DNA of 64,000 bases from Saturnia japonica (Eukaryota > Arthropoda > Insecta > Lepidoptera > Saturniidae). Location of the stretch: assembly GCA_033032175.1 (NCBI GenBank), contig CM065331.1, positions 10,912,370-10,976,369 on the forward strand, read 5' to 3'. A model generated the notes under the pieces. The model saw only the letters and a program-made list of their open reading frames with translations. It was not told the origin of the DNA and did not search any database. Shown here piece by piece: positions 47,078 to 58,105 of this stretch (positions are counted from its first letter, which is position 1; the number at the start of each line of letters is the position of its first letter). The position numbers and the translations under genes were made by a program.

Positions 47078-48566
47078 ATGATTTCCAAGAGAAGCAGCAG
47101 CGGTCGGAGCGGGGTAACGTATGCATGTACTGTTGGGATGCTGTCGCCTCACTGATCCGCCTAGTGGACGCCAGCCTTTAGTTGTTCTTCGCACTGCTTG
47201 CCTTACATCTTGTACCGGCGTGTAGGTGTATGCAGGCAGCCACTTGTAGTTCTCAGCGTACTTGTTACTTTCCATTAATATATAGAACAATACTCACGTA
47301 AATCATACTTTGATGATAATGTTTTTACTTAAACAATATTGTTTCTCGAACGTAACTTAAACGTTTCAGGTACTCGTCTTCTTGATAGTGATCTGCTTGG
47401 GCTTGGGTCTCAGCATAGTAAGCGCAGTGCCGGTGGATCCTGTGCCATTGCTTTCATCAAAACCTGCGCCTGCATCCTCACCAGAGCCCGCGCCTGAGTC
47501 AGAGCCCGCGCAGGCTTCCTCACCAAAACCCACGCTTGCGTCAGAGCCCTCGCCTGCATCCTCACTCGAACCCTCGCCTGCGTCAAAGCCCACGTCTGCA
47601 TCAGAGCCCGCACCTGCATCAGAGCCCGCGCCTGCGTCCTCACTAGAACCCGTGCCGGTGTCCACATCAGAACCGGCACCTGAGTTAGAACCCGCACTTG
47701 CTTCTTCACCAGAACCCACGCCTGCATCAGAGCCCACGCCTGCGTCCACACCAGATCCCGCGCCTGCATCACAGCTCAAGCCTGCATCAGAACCCGCGCC
47801 TGCATCAGAGCCCGCGCCTGCGTCCTCACTAGAACCCGTGCCGGTGTCCACATCAGAACCTGCACCTGAGTTAGAACCCGCACTTGCTTCTTCACCAGAA
47901 CCCACGCCTGCGTCCACACTAGATCCCGCGCCTGCATCACAGCTCAAGCCTGCATCAGAACCCGCGCCTGCATCAGAGCCCGCGCCTGCGTCCTCACTAG
48001 AACCCGTGCCGGTGTCCACATCAGAACCTGCACCTGAGTTAGAACCCGCACTTGCTTCTTCACCAGAACCCACGCCTGCATCAGAGCCCACGCCTGCGTC
48101 CACACTAGATCCCGCGCCTGCATCACAGCTCAAGCCTGCATCAGAACCCGCACCTGCATCAGAGCCCGCGCTTGCTTCTTCACCAGAACCCGCACCTGCG
48201 TCAAAGCCTACGCCTGCGTCTTCACCGAATCCCGCACCTGAGTCTGAGGCTTCGCCTACATCCTCACTAGGACCAGCGCCTGCGTCAGAGCCCACGCCTG
48301 CGTCTTCAATGAATCCCACGCCTGTGTCAGAGCCCGCGACTGTGTCCTCACCAGAACCCGCGCCTGCATCAGAGTCTGTGCCTGAGTCATCACTGGAGCC
48401 CGTGCCTGGAACATCATCTGCCCCTGTACCTGAGCAGGGCCCCAGCCCCACTGTTGCGGGAGGCTACGGGGTGCTCCCAGTTACGTTAACGTTTTCCGGT
48501 GAGAAAGGAACACCGTCTATCGGTGCATCGGGGACGCTTATCGGCGGTGACTTCTCCTCATCATAG
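47078..48566 (+). CDS. Secreted Pro/Ala/Ser/Glu repeat protein, about 410 aa (two exons)
   Basis: Exon 1 (47078-47113) encodes MISKRSSSGRSG and ends at GTAACG. Exon 2 (47370-48566) follows AACGTTTCAG in phase 0. The basic start plus VLVFLIVICLGLGLSIVSA form a signal peptide, probably cleaved before VPVDP. About 320 residues then consist of degenerate PAPASEP- and SSPEP-type units within a longer repeat of 62, then 56, residues (starts near 47641, 47827, 47995). The C-terminus is different: PSPTVAGGYGVLPVTLTFSG then a Gly/Ser-rich end. No cysteine occurs in the mature part. AATAAA lies at about 48604. It is likely extended and heavily O-glycosylated, like a mucin or a silk or cuticle component; the function is inferred only. 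Confidence 0.85.
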
Positions 48567-48938
48567 AGTAATTTGCTTTCTTGCTAAGAATTTGCTATCT
48601 ACAGTAAATAAAATGTATTTTCTTGATGAATTTTGTTTAATTTTCCAAAGTCCAAAAACAGGTGATTTACCAACAGTACCATTTAGAACCGTATTATTTA
48701 TTTTATTTATTATTATTTTTTTGTTAATATTTTTTTTTTATTCGTTTATTTATAATAACATACTGTTCGAGAAGGTTCGTGTAATATGTGCTGAGCCCTT
48801 AATTCAATCAATCGCGAACCAATCCCTCTCGAAGTTATTGCTGTGATACACAGTAATTATTCTAACAACAAACAAAAGAGACTCATCTCGTCTGGAGCGG
48901 GCGGTGACTTTGAACTTGCACCGTCGACCTGGACTGCA

Positions 48939-48941
<3 letters not shown>

Positions 48942-48976
<35 letters not shown>
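48942..48976 (+). repeat. (TG)n microsatellite
   Basis: Seventeen uninterrupted TG dinucleotides, likely length-polymorphic. Confidence 0.97.
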
Positions 48977-48980
<4 letters not shown>

Positions 48981-49630
48981 TGAACTATGTGTAAGTGTGT
49001 GTGCAGCCTCAAATCCCACAGGACACTATCACGCAAGCAATCTGTTCATAAAAACCTTCCTGGGACACCAACTCAAAGTTATACAATATAAAAACTTCAA
49101 CCACCGTAAATCGGCCCGGAATGACGTAGCGCGTACAAAACAAACAAACGCGAGTTCACGGCTAAAGCACGAAGTAGTCTGGTCTACGTGCCAGCAGAGC
49201 TTGTAGCGAACTACACCACCGCCTCGCTCACCGGCGAGAATGAAAACTCTCAGACTATCTCAGGGTGCCACCCTGTAGCTCCTCGGTTTGTTGAAGGCCA
49301 TGTTCCAGAGCCAGCCGTACCCCAGGTGGATTTGAAGCGAATGAAACACGCTCGGAGTTACAGGGTTTATTATTTTAAAATATACACTTCACTTAGCTCA
49401 ACTTCCAGGTATCGTCCGGTGGGAATGAAATGAGTTAGTCATGAAAAGGCAGCTCCGTTGCCTTTTCTTTGAAGCAGCACCATAGTGATAAGAACACCTC
49501 TCTTCTAATCGTATCACGTGCGAGCACAGCAGAATAATATTGAAGCACATTTATAGGGGCCGATCACCCCAGTCTTCCAGATTTAGAAGCTTCACCCAAA
49601 GCACCCGCCAGAAAAAGAATACCATCTACT
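48977..49630 (+). other. Unassigned stretch before the R1-like fragments
   Basis: An open frame at 49188-49433 (ELVANYTTASLTGENENSQT, then CHPVAPRFVEGHVPEPAV) has coding-like composition but no start, splice context or recognised family. It may belong to a LINE 5' region or be an exon relic. Confidence 0.3.
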
Positions 49631-49636
49631 CCATAA

Positions 49637-50148
49637 TTATTCTCTTTTTTTCCACCATCGAAACGTGGAGAACCTGGTCTCACGCCTTTCTTTAAACCAT
49701 GTCACAGCAGCTTCCACTCCACCGTCGATCTTACTGCCGTCGGTGAAGATCCCGGAGCCGCTGGACTCAGCAAGGAGTTCCAAGCTCTCGTACGCTTCGC
49801 CAACACAATGCACTGCGAATTTTACCGGTCGCTCCAACACACGGCCAACCACCATCTCATCCAGTCTCTTTCCTTTCTTTACACAATACAGCCTGTATAC
49901 CTCTTGTGCGCGGAGGTCAAGCGGAAGCAAGTCTGCCAGAACCAATGCTGATGTTGAAGGAACTGTCCGATATGCCCTACAGATCTTGATAGCGAAACCC
50001 CTCTGCAGGGGGAGTTTAGTCTATTCCTAATAGAGATCTTCCCTGCAGAGGGGCCGCACACGTTTACGGCATAACGAACTATCGGCTCTATGATAGCGCT
50101 ATAAATCGTCATGATAATCTCCGAGTTCCGCGATAGAAAGAAAACCAC
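49637..50148 (-). pseudogene. R1-like LINE ORF2 fragment (inverted relative to its neighbour)
   Basis: The minus strand encodes IYSAIIEPIVRYAVNVCG (end of reverse transcriptase), LLPLDLRAQEVYRLYCVKKG, and SGSGIFTDGSKIDGGVEAAV, the start of an RNase H-like domain with its first Asp. A frame change near 49,900 separates the blocks. The order is that of R1/I-group ORF2. The fragment faces the opposite way to the ORF1 segment that begins about 400 bp to its right. Confidence 0.65.
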
Positions 50149-50570
50149 GACAACTTTAGCGAGCGAGTTGACAATTGATCATACCTAAACGACGACTTTG
50201 GCGACGAATACGCCAACTGATGTATCATGTGTGGTCCTGGAGAGAGATTCGGTGCTTGACCGATTTTAGATAAAGCACTGGACCGGAGGCGGCTCCAGTA
50301 GTTTTGGACGTTCGCTGGTGTTGACTGTAGAAAGAGGACCTTTTTGAGATGACAACGGTGCAGGTGAGGTGGAATCCTTCTAACAAGGTCACTACAGCGC
50401 GCTGGGATAAAGCCCATGACCCGGGCTCCGCTGCGGTATTGACGCATGCGGGAGTATCTGGTGATACGTCACAGGATTGTCCCTTTAATCGAGTCACAAG
50501 CTGGTTCCACAATTAAAAAAGGTGTGTTGTTGAGGACATTGAGACCCATGACCAAGAAAGGTTCAGGGCT

Positions 50571-51929
50571 TTGGCCTCCGATAAGATTTCAAAAATCCTT
50601 GAGGTTTGTAAAAAGTCTACACGCACAGTGATGGAGGAAACACTCCTTCTCCACAGAGAGACGCTGAAACTCCGCGAGGAGGCAGCCGAACTGAAGGCGG
50701 ATATTGCTACATTGGGCGGTGTGTCGCAGACTGCACCTCTACCATCGAAGTCACAGCCACAATTGAAACCTTCCAGTCGGCAGCTGGAGTCTCTGCTGCA
50801 GGATCTGCAGCAGGTGTTGTTAGAAGCGATGGTGGGCAAGATGGAACGTTCGATCCGAGTCTCCTTTGGGGAGGTTATAGGTAGATCGCCTTCTTCCCGC
50901 TTTGGTGGTCCGGCCCACAAGATTTAAGACCGCAGTACCGAAGTCAGTAGTGCCTATACCGAAGCCTCGGGCTAAGAATGCAAGGACAGCCGAACAACGT
51001 TTGGGCATAGAACGGACCTCATTACCTTCCTCAGCCCCGGTTTCGGACTTGACAATGGCTGACGTGGAGTGGTCAACTGTGACATGTCGCTGGAAAGCCA
51101 AAAAGAAGCCCTCTTCTGTGGCTCCGACGGTTAATAAGAAAGTGTCTGCTACCCGTCCTAGAAGAGTACCTGGGACAAAGCCTAAAGTAAAGCTCCCAAC
51201 GGCTCCACGTTCGGCTGCAGTGCTCATTACACTGCTGCTTGAGGCTTTGGCGGGGGGAGATAGCTATTTAGCGGCTATTCTGAGAGCAAAGGACCGGGTT
51301 AATCTGAAGGAATTGGGGATAGAGAACCTAGCATTGAAGCCCACAGCTACTGGATCTAGGATCCTAGAGATACCTGGTAACAGGGGTGTGGAGAAGGCCG
51401 CTTGTTTGGCTCGGCAACTTCAAGAGGCTTTAGGTGAAGGGGCCTGTGTGACGAGGCCTATTAAAAGAGTTGGAGTGCGCCTTGTCGGGCTGGAGGAATC
51501 GGTGTCAGTTAATGAGGTGGTAATGGCGGTGGCTGCGAAAGGTGGGTGTGAGGCGGCCCTAATAAAGGCCAGAGTATTACGAATTTTTATTGGAGAGGCA
51601 GTAGAACCATCCATCTGTCGCTCCCTGTAGCCGCTGCCAGAACGCTAGTGGTGGCAAAAAGACTCCTCGTCGAGTGGAGTACGGTACGCGTGAAGCTTCT
51701 GAAAAACAAAGCGTTCAGGTGCTTTAGGTGCCTGGAGGTGGGCCATGCACGGCCCCTCTGCTCGTCGGAAATTGATAGGGGAGCACTATGCTTCCGCTGT
51801 GTGCATGCTGGCCACAAGGCACAAGAGTGCGTTGCTGAGAAGCTGCACTGTGCCTTGAGTGCCGATGCCGGAAGGCTGGCGGAGCACTACATGGGGGGCA
51901 CTGCTTTCAAGTCGCCCACCAAGGCTTAA
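50571..51929 (+). pseudogene. R1-like LINE ORF1 (gag-like), frameshifted
   Basis: The first block (50571-50920) has a coiled coil (TLLLHRETLKLREEAAELKA). A second frame (50902-51630) has a basic linker and the folded gag-like region with NRGVEKAACLARQLQEALGE. The third (51648-51929) has three CCHC zinc knuckles, starting FRCFRCLEVGHARPLC, then CFRCVHAGHKAQEC. At least two frame changes (near 50915 and 51630) split it. ORF1 proteins of this type coat the LINE RNA. GC content is higher than the surroundings, as is usual for R1-group elements. Confidence 0.8.
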
Positions 51930-52456
51930 AGAGGAGCACCACCTGTCGCACCTGGATCTAGAAGAGGTCAGGTGCAGATGTAAGGGTAGAGATAGGAGGG
52001 CGTTCCATCTGCCTTCCACTCTACCTTACTGAAACGAGGGGAGACTGGTCGAGGGGCCCGTCTTCCCATTGCACAGGTTCAGCCGTCTGCGAGACAGTCG
52101 GGGTTGTACCAGACCGAGCTGGGGAATCGCCCGTTCGGGTCTCGGACCGGCTTCGAAAGCCGAGATAGATGAAGCGCAGGCTCCGAAGCGGGTAACTGCG
52201 AGAAGAGGAGTGGTTCCGGGTCTGGGGCGTGCTAAAAGTGTAGAACGCTCAATTTGGGCTAATAAAGGGGCGATATCTTCTGTTTTAAAGGATACAAGTT
52301 GCGCTGGGGCTGCTGAAGATGATGAGGTGGTGCTCATCGGTGGCGGAAGTGTTGCGGAGCTGTCGTTCAGTGCGGATGTGCTGGACGCTGGGGCTCTGAG
52401 AGCCCGAACAGAGGAAGGAGTTATGGGTAAGAAGTTATGGGCCACTCACGTTTCGG
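51930..52456 (+). pseudogene. Continuation of the R1-like element with a large ORF2 deletion
   Basis: An open frame (52069-52476) includes DEVVLIGGGSVAELSFSADV and DAGALRARTEEGVMGKKLWA, probably the ORF1 C-terminus or the inter-ORF region. Endonuclease and reverse transcriptase expected next are absent; the sequence passes directly into the ORF2 tail, so several kilobases were lost. Confidence 0.5.
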
Positions 52457-52849
52457 TTGGTGAAGATGCTCACTAGCCACGGTTGCTTTGACAAGTACCT
52501 GCACAAAATCGCTGGTAAAGAGATGACTTCTCAGTGTCATCACAGCGATAGCCAGACGGATACCGCTCTACACACAATGGACGAGTGTCCAGCATGGGAT
52601 GATGAAAGGAGGGTGCTCATACGAGCTATTGGTGACGATCTCTCACTTCCAGCTTTTGTTCGCTCCATGGTTAACGGAGAGAGTGAATGGAATGCCGTCG
52701 TTTCTTTCAGTGAGTGTGTCATGATTAGGAAGGAGGAATCCGAGAGAGAGCGGGAAAGAGCGCCTGATACATCTGTAGTTCACCGCGGAAGAACTGGGCG
52801 CGGCAGAAGAAGTAGAGCAGGAGGCTATCATTATGATAGGCTGCCTTGA
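52457..52849 (+). pseudogene. R1-like LINE ORF2 C-terminal zinc region
   Basis: The frame opens with LTSHGCFDKYLHKIAGKE and CHHSDSQTDTALHTMDECPA, the CCHC-like finger found at the end of R1-group ORF2 (one of its cysteines is changed to Ser here). WDDERRVLIRAIGDDLSLPA and a Glu/Arg-rich end follow. About 145 bp of 3' sequence separates it from the LTR at 52995. Confidence 0.75.
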
Positions 52850-52994
52850 TTAGATCTCCTGGCAATGGACACGGGGTTGTCTGTTACCTTGTAGAGGAGA
52901 ACCGTGACGGAGAAACACGGGAAGCCGCTGCTTCATATAAAAGAAGCCTGAGAGAGTCAGTCTATCCAAGAGATGAGGGTCCCCGCTTTCACCA

Positions 52995-53102
52995 TGCAGT
53001 GTGCGGGTTGCGGGAGGCGATAAATGAGTAGTGAGACGTCTACGTTTGACAATTGGTTTATTAAGACTGACTTACAATTAATACATATCTTACACCACTA
53101 CA
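52995..53102 (-). repeat. Left (3') LTR of the gypsy-type element, 108 bp
   Basis: A 108-bp sequence starting TGCAGTGTGCGGGTTGCGGG and ending TACACCACTACA on the plus strand is repeated at 58568-58675 with about ten differences. TG and CA ends are as expected for LTRs. The bases outside the two LTRs (TCACCA on the left, TAACAT on the right) are not a target duplication. Confidence 0.8.
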
Positions 53103-53529
53103 CCATCGGGGTGCAAGAAAAAAAAAATTGATTATACAATTTTTTTTTTTTTTTACTAAACATTATAAAATTTAATTAAAATACGAAATAAATATTATAT
53201 TAAATTAGTACAATCTGAAAGAGAAAAATAATCATATAACACATTTAATTAATGATATTATAACTATTAATAATTTTTAATTTTATATATTATAGAAAAA
53301 AAAAATGTTATGAAATAACATTTAGCGTATATATTAATTAATATAATTTTACACATTATTTTTAAACGTAAATACAATGCTAAAGTTTCCGTAACATATT
53401 GTCATTAATTTTTAAATAATTTTGTTCTATTTTTGTGTACAATATCAATGTTGTTGTTTTTCACAATTTTTACATTTGGTTCCTGATCTTCGATAACAAC
53501 GTAAGGACTGATTATATAATGTGTCTAAC
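53103..53529. other. Non-coding 3' region of the gypsy-type element
   Basis: AT-rich sequence lies between integrase and the 3' LTR. There is room for no more than a trace of an env gene, and none is seen. Confidence 0.55.
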
Positions 53530-54654
53530 TTATTCGTAGTTTCGTTTTTTTAACAATATTAAATCACCTGTCTCATATACTACTTGGTTTATATTTCTAT
53601 CATATTTTGACTTTCTTATTTTTTTACTTTTTAACAAATTATTTTTCGCATTTCTATGCGCTACTTGTAAGCGATATTTTAATTCTAAACTATAATTATC
53701 TGGGTTATATAAAGGTTGTATATTACTTTTTATTCTATTCGGAATGTCACATGGTTTTCCAAATACTAACTCATATGGAGTGTATTTTGTATATGAATGT
53801 ACAGTGTTATTAAAAGAAAAACACCAAAAAGGTAGCCATTGGCTCCACGTTTCACAATAATTATTACACTGTATTCTTATAAAAGAATTTAAATTTTTAT
53901 GTGTATTTTCAAGTGAACCTATTGATTCATGATGGTAAGCAGTTGAACTTAATTTTTCAATTCCTAATAATGTACAAACTTCTGTCATTGTACATGATAT
54001 AAATTCCGTACCTTTATCTGTAGCTATTGTTTTTGGGATTCCGAATCTTAAAATAAAATGATTTACAAAAGTTCTAGTTACCGTAACCGTTTCTTTGTTT
54101 TGTAAATGTTAAGCCTCTACGAATTTACTTAACTCGCATTGCAGCGTAAGTATATAACTATTACTATCTATATCCTTATCTCAAGGACCAACTAAATCTA
54201 GAAACACTTTTTCGAAAGCATATGAAGCCGTGGCCTTTTAGTTTTTTTGAATATTTTAGTTTTTTGAGATTTTTCACACTTGTTTACGAAATCTCTTACA
54301 TTTTTTCCATTTCTGGCCAGTAATATTTCCTCTTAATATTGTTAATCATTCTGCGTACTCCAGCGTGACCACATGTAGGTAGCAAGTGATATTCATTTTT
54401 ATTAAAAAAAAATTATCATTTTCATTATTAATTCTTTTCTACAATTAAACCATTTCTACACCATCACTCGGTTTCTGTAATAATTCCACGATTCTCGGCT
54501 GATCATACCGATAGTCTGTGTCATTATTATCAAAAGAGTTGTCGTCTTTATTTTTCTGGTCTTCTAATTTCTTTCTTTGCGCTCTAGTCATAACACAAAT
54601 TATTTTGTCATTAATACATTTTAATTCGTCAGAGGTTATTGATATTCTAGACAA
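53530..54654 (-). pseudogene. Gypsy-type integrase, decayed
   Basis: The block 53988-53530 contains the second half of the integrase core: SSTAYHHESIGSLENTHKNL with the Glu of the DDE set in SLENTHK, and SQWLPFWCFSFNNTVHSYT, then a GDLILLKKRN end typical of the C-terminal domain. Upstream traces include a block at 54654-54445 linking RNase H to integrase. Stops between 54445 and 53988 destroy the zinc-binding and first catalytic parts. Confidence 0.8.
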
Positions 54655-54692
54655 TGCGTCAGCTACTTTATTGTCTTTTACTTTAATATAAA

Positions 54693-55640
54693 CTATGTTA
54701 AATCATACTCTTCCAATGTTAACCTAAATTTTAATAATCTACTTGACGGATCCTTCATTCCAAAAAGATATAATAATGGTTTGTGGTCCATCATTATTGT
54801 AAATTTTATACCATAAAGATATGGCCTAAAATACTTTATTCCCCATACAACTGCAACTAATTCCTTTTGTATAGTTGGATAATTTCTTTCAGCCTTATTT
54901 AAAGGTCGACTTGCATAAGCGATTGGTCGCATATCTTTGTTACAAAGTACTACTCCAACACTAATTCCAGAAGCATCAGTTTGTAAAATAAACTCGTTGT
55001 CATTTGAAAAATCTGGATATTGTAAAACAGGGGGTGAAATCAACGCATTTTTCAAAATTTGAAATGATCTTTCACATTGACTACACCAAATAAAAGGTAT
55101 ATTTTTACGACATAAATTATTTAGTGGAATAGTTATTTCTGCAAAATTATTTATAAATTTTCTGTAATAATTACAAAATGCAACAAAACGTTTTACTTCT
55201 TCTGTATTTTTTGGTGTGGGATAATTTTCAATAATTTTAATATTATTTTTATCTGGTAAAATTCCTTCTGCTGATACTGTATGAACTAAATATAATAACT
55301 CCTTTTTCAGAAAATGACATTTGTTTGGATTTAATTTTAAATTAACTTTTCGAAGTCTCTCAAAGACATCTATTAGGTTATTATTATGTAGTTCCCAATT
55401 TCTTCCGAAGATCACCAGATCATCTAAATATATGAAACACTTCTCATATATAAGTCCCGCCATTGCAATAGTCATTGCTCTCGAAAAAGAACTTGGGCTT
55501 GTTTTAAGACCCATAGGCATACGTTTCATTTGATACTGCCCGGTATTAATCGTGAATGCAGTAAGCTTCTTTGACTCGGGATTCAAGGTCACTTGGTAAT
55601 ATGATTGGCTAAGATCTAAAATGAGTAAAATAAACAGCAC
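54693..55640 (-). pseudogene. Gypsy-type reverse transcriptase (second part) and RNase H
   Basis: The frame has LDLSQSYYQVTLNPESKKLT, RMPMGLKTSPSSFSRAM, the catalytic CFIYLDDLVIFG (YLDD), AFCNYYRKFINNFAEI, and RNase H residues in FILQTDASGISVGVVL and IMMDHKPLLYLFG. It is split from the first part of the enzyme by a frame change near 55620-55640, and from the linker by another near 54690. Confidence 0.9.
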
Positions 55641-56778
55641 CAGAAAGTGATTCTAAAATATCAGTTATATTGGGAAGTGGAAATTTATCATCTTTTATTA
55701 TTTCGTTTAATTTTTGGTAATCTACTACTAATCTCCATTTTTTATTATTGTCATCAGATTTTTTCGGTACTAGTAAAACAGGACTAGACCACTCACTTTG
55801 AGCTGTCTCTATAATATAATCTTTTAACATTTGTTTAATTTGTTTATCTATTTCGAGTTTCTGGCTGTTTGGTAATCTATAAGGTTTTGTATAAACAGGA
55901 CTAACATTCGGTTTTAAATAAATATTATGTTCATATATTTCAGTAGTTGTAAGCTTGTCTCCCGGTAAACAAAATATATCATTGTATTTAGAACAAATAG
56001 CTTCTATTGTTTCACGTTCCGTAGAGTGTAAGTGATCCAACTTCAGTAACGATAACAAAGTGTTAGTTCGCTCTGCGTTAGCCTTTTGTTTATCAAATTG
56101 ACATATGTGATATTCATCTAGTGAATGCAACTCCGGTTGAAACGTAGGTATAGTAACTGCTTCGTTCTTAGTATTTAGTATTCTAATTGGAATAACGTTA
56201 TTTACTGGTTTTACTATTAAAGCGGCTAAAAATAAATCCTCTTGTAACTGCTGTGATAAAACAACACAATCATTTTTTAATTTATAATTTTTTAATTGTA
56301 GGTAATGAATGGATTCACTTCTTGCAGGAATAGTTAAATAATTATATGAAATAGTAGGTGACGTATAAAGTGGTATAGTAATTTTCCCATAATTTTCTAG
56401 AATTAATATATCATTTTCTAAATCAATATGTGAATTAAATTCCGATAAGAAATCCAATCCAATAATTCCATCCGATTTACACGGTAAATTATCGAATAAA
56501 TAAAACTTGTGCTTAAAACAGTTACCACTCTTAGTACGTAATGTAATAAAAACATAACCTTCTGAATAAGTTTTACCACCTATACCGTTTATTACAATGT
56601 TATCTTTGTACAACGGAACTTGCTCCGATAAGGCCTTCTTAGTAATAGCTGAAATGGACGCGCCGGTGTCAAGTAACCATGAACACTGGGAGTTGTTTAT
56701 GTTAAGATAAATATACCTGACATTTTTGTTACAAGTTAAAATATTATAAGATTTATAATCGAAAAAACTGATTTTCAT
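55609..56778 (-). pseudogene. Gypsy-type protease and start of reverse transcriptase
   Basis: CSWLLDTGASISAITKKAL carries the aspartic-protease DTGAS site and IIGLDFLSEFNSHIDL the conserved ILG-type block. The reverse transcriptase starts with EWSSPVLLVPKKSDDN and WRLVVDYQKLNEI. The frame overlaps the preceding gag C-terminal frame by 26 bases (56753-56778), the usual arrangement for a programmed frameshift between gag and pol. Confidence 0.88.
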
Positions 56779-57102
56779 TTTCGGTTTTTAAATTATCGCT
56801 TAATTGAGCTGAAAACATTTTTCGTTGGTCATTTTTAATACGAGATACGCCTCTACCTCTTTGAAATTTAGAAGAATTATAGTTATTAAAACTGTTACCT
56901 CTTGTACGTGGGTATGCACCATGGTGGTGACCGTTAAATTGTTTTTGGTCAAAATTTTTAAAATTTTTACCTGTAGAGTAATTTCCACGGTAACGACCTT
57001 GATTATAATAATTATTTCGACCTCCTCTACCTCGATTATTATAAAATACATTATTTGACCTACCTCTTGCAGTGAAGATGTTGTTTGTCATTAAAGGTTG
57101 CA
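56753..57102 (-). pseudogene. Gag C-terminal RG-rich nucleocapsid-like region
   Basis: About 115 residues rich in Arg, Gly, Asn and Tyr (NNRGRGGRNNYYNQGRYRGN) replace zinc knuckles as the RNA-binding part. It lies in a different frame from gag proper; one base change near 57103 would account for that. RG-rich gag tails occur in the 17.6/TED-type group of insect gypsy elements. Confidence 0.7.
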
Positions 57103-57930
57103 TCAGCTTTCGTCTTCAGCTGCACGAATTGCATCCTTAAGGTCTGAGTAATTTCTTGCTGAAATTATAGTGCTTATACGTTTATTTTTTAAACCATCCG
57201 AGAATTTTTTAATTGCCAGTTTTTCATTAATAGGTCTAAGTATGTCACTCGCCGTTTCATTACCATCAGCTTGCGCTATTGTGAGTCCCATGAATAATTC
57301 GGATAATTTATTCCCGTATTGATTTATAGACATGTTGTTTTGGGATAAATTATTTAATTGACACAGTATAGAATTAGGAGATTTTTTCGCAACTAAATAG
57401 GTTTTTATGTCTTTTACGAGGCTATCTACGTCTTTATACTCATTTTTTAATTTTAATTTTGCAATTTTGGTAAGTCTAGTTTTTAAAACGAAATTAATTA
57501 ATAATATTTTCTGATCATTATCTTTGAGACAACTGTTATACAGTTCTACAGTATTTATTATTTTTTCTGTTGTTTCTTCTGATCCATCCATATTGGGAAT
57601 TAAGGACGTAGCGGTTTTTAAGTCAAACTTCTCCATCGTTGAAAAAATATTACTTACCTCACTATCCAGATTATATGATAAGATTTTACTGTAAGTTAAT
57701 TCTAATTTCTCACTTAACACTTCGTAAATATAATCGGCTAGTTCTAAGGTACTTTTACGCTCAGAATAAATTTTAATAATAGTCTTATAAGAAGCATATA
57801 GCTCTTTAGCCTTTATTATTTTTTCATTAACATTACTTTTATATTGTAATCTTCTACATGGGCCTAACTTCCTTAAGCTAACTTGTATATCTAATAATTC
57901 ACTTAAAATTATTTCTAAATGCTTTTCCAT
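57103..57930 (-). CDS. Gag (capsid) of the gypsy-type element
   Basis: A 275-codon frame starting MEKHLEIILSELLDIQVSLR is helix-rich and ends with RNYSDLKDAIRAAEDES. It contains KLSELFMGLTIAQADGNET and KKFSDGLKNKRISTII, which match the late capsid region of insect gypsy-type Gag. It forms the retroelement particle shell. No intact continuation into the RNA-binding tail exists. Confidence 0.75.
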   Translation of the reverse strand: MEKHLEIILSELLDIQVSLRKLGPCRRLQYKSNVNEKIIKAKELYASYKTIIKIYSERKSTLELADYIYEVLSEKLELTYSKILSYNLDSEVSNIFSTMEKFDLKTATSLIPNMDGSEETTEKIINTVELYNSCLKDNDQKILLINFVLKTRLTKIAKLKLKNEYKDVDSLVKDIKTYLVAKKSPNSILCQLNNLSQNNMSINQYGNKLSELFMGLTIAQADGNETASDILRPINEKLAIKKFSDGLKNKRISTIISARNYSDLKDAIRAAEDES

Positions 57931-58105
57931 AAAATTTTAACTAAAACATACTCACATTACAATAATACTTACGTAATATATGTATGATACTTAACTAATT
58001 CGTTTATGTCCAAAAAAACTTCTATAGTATAATAACGGATGACGCAACACAGGGATGTTCACTAATCACTTAATTATTACGCAAAATTACTTGTAGTGCG
58101 TAATT

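Noticed and set aside
47366..48451. Large minus-strand Gly/Ala/Asp/Ser ORF
   Set aside because: It is a shadow of the plus-strand Pro/Ala/Ser/Glu repeat; no splice or promoter context on the minus strand.
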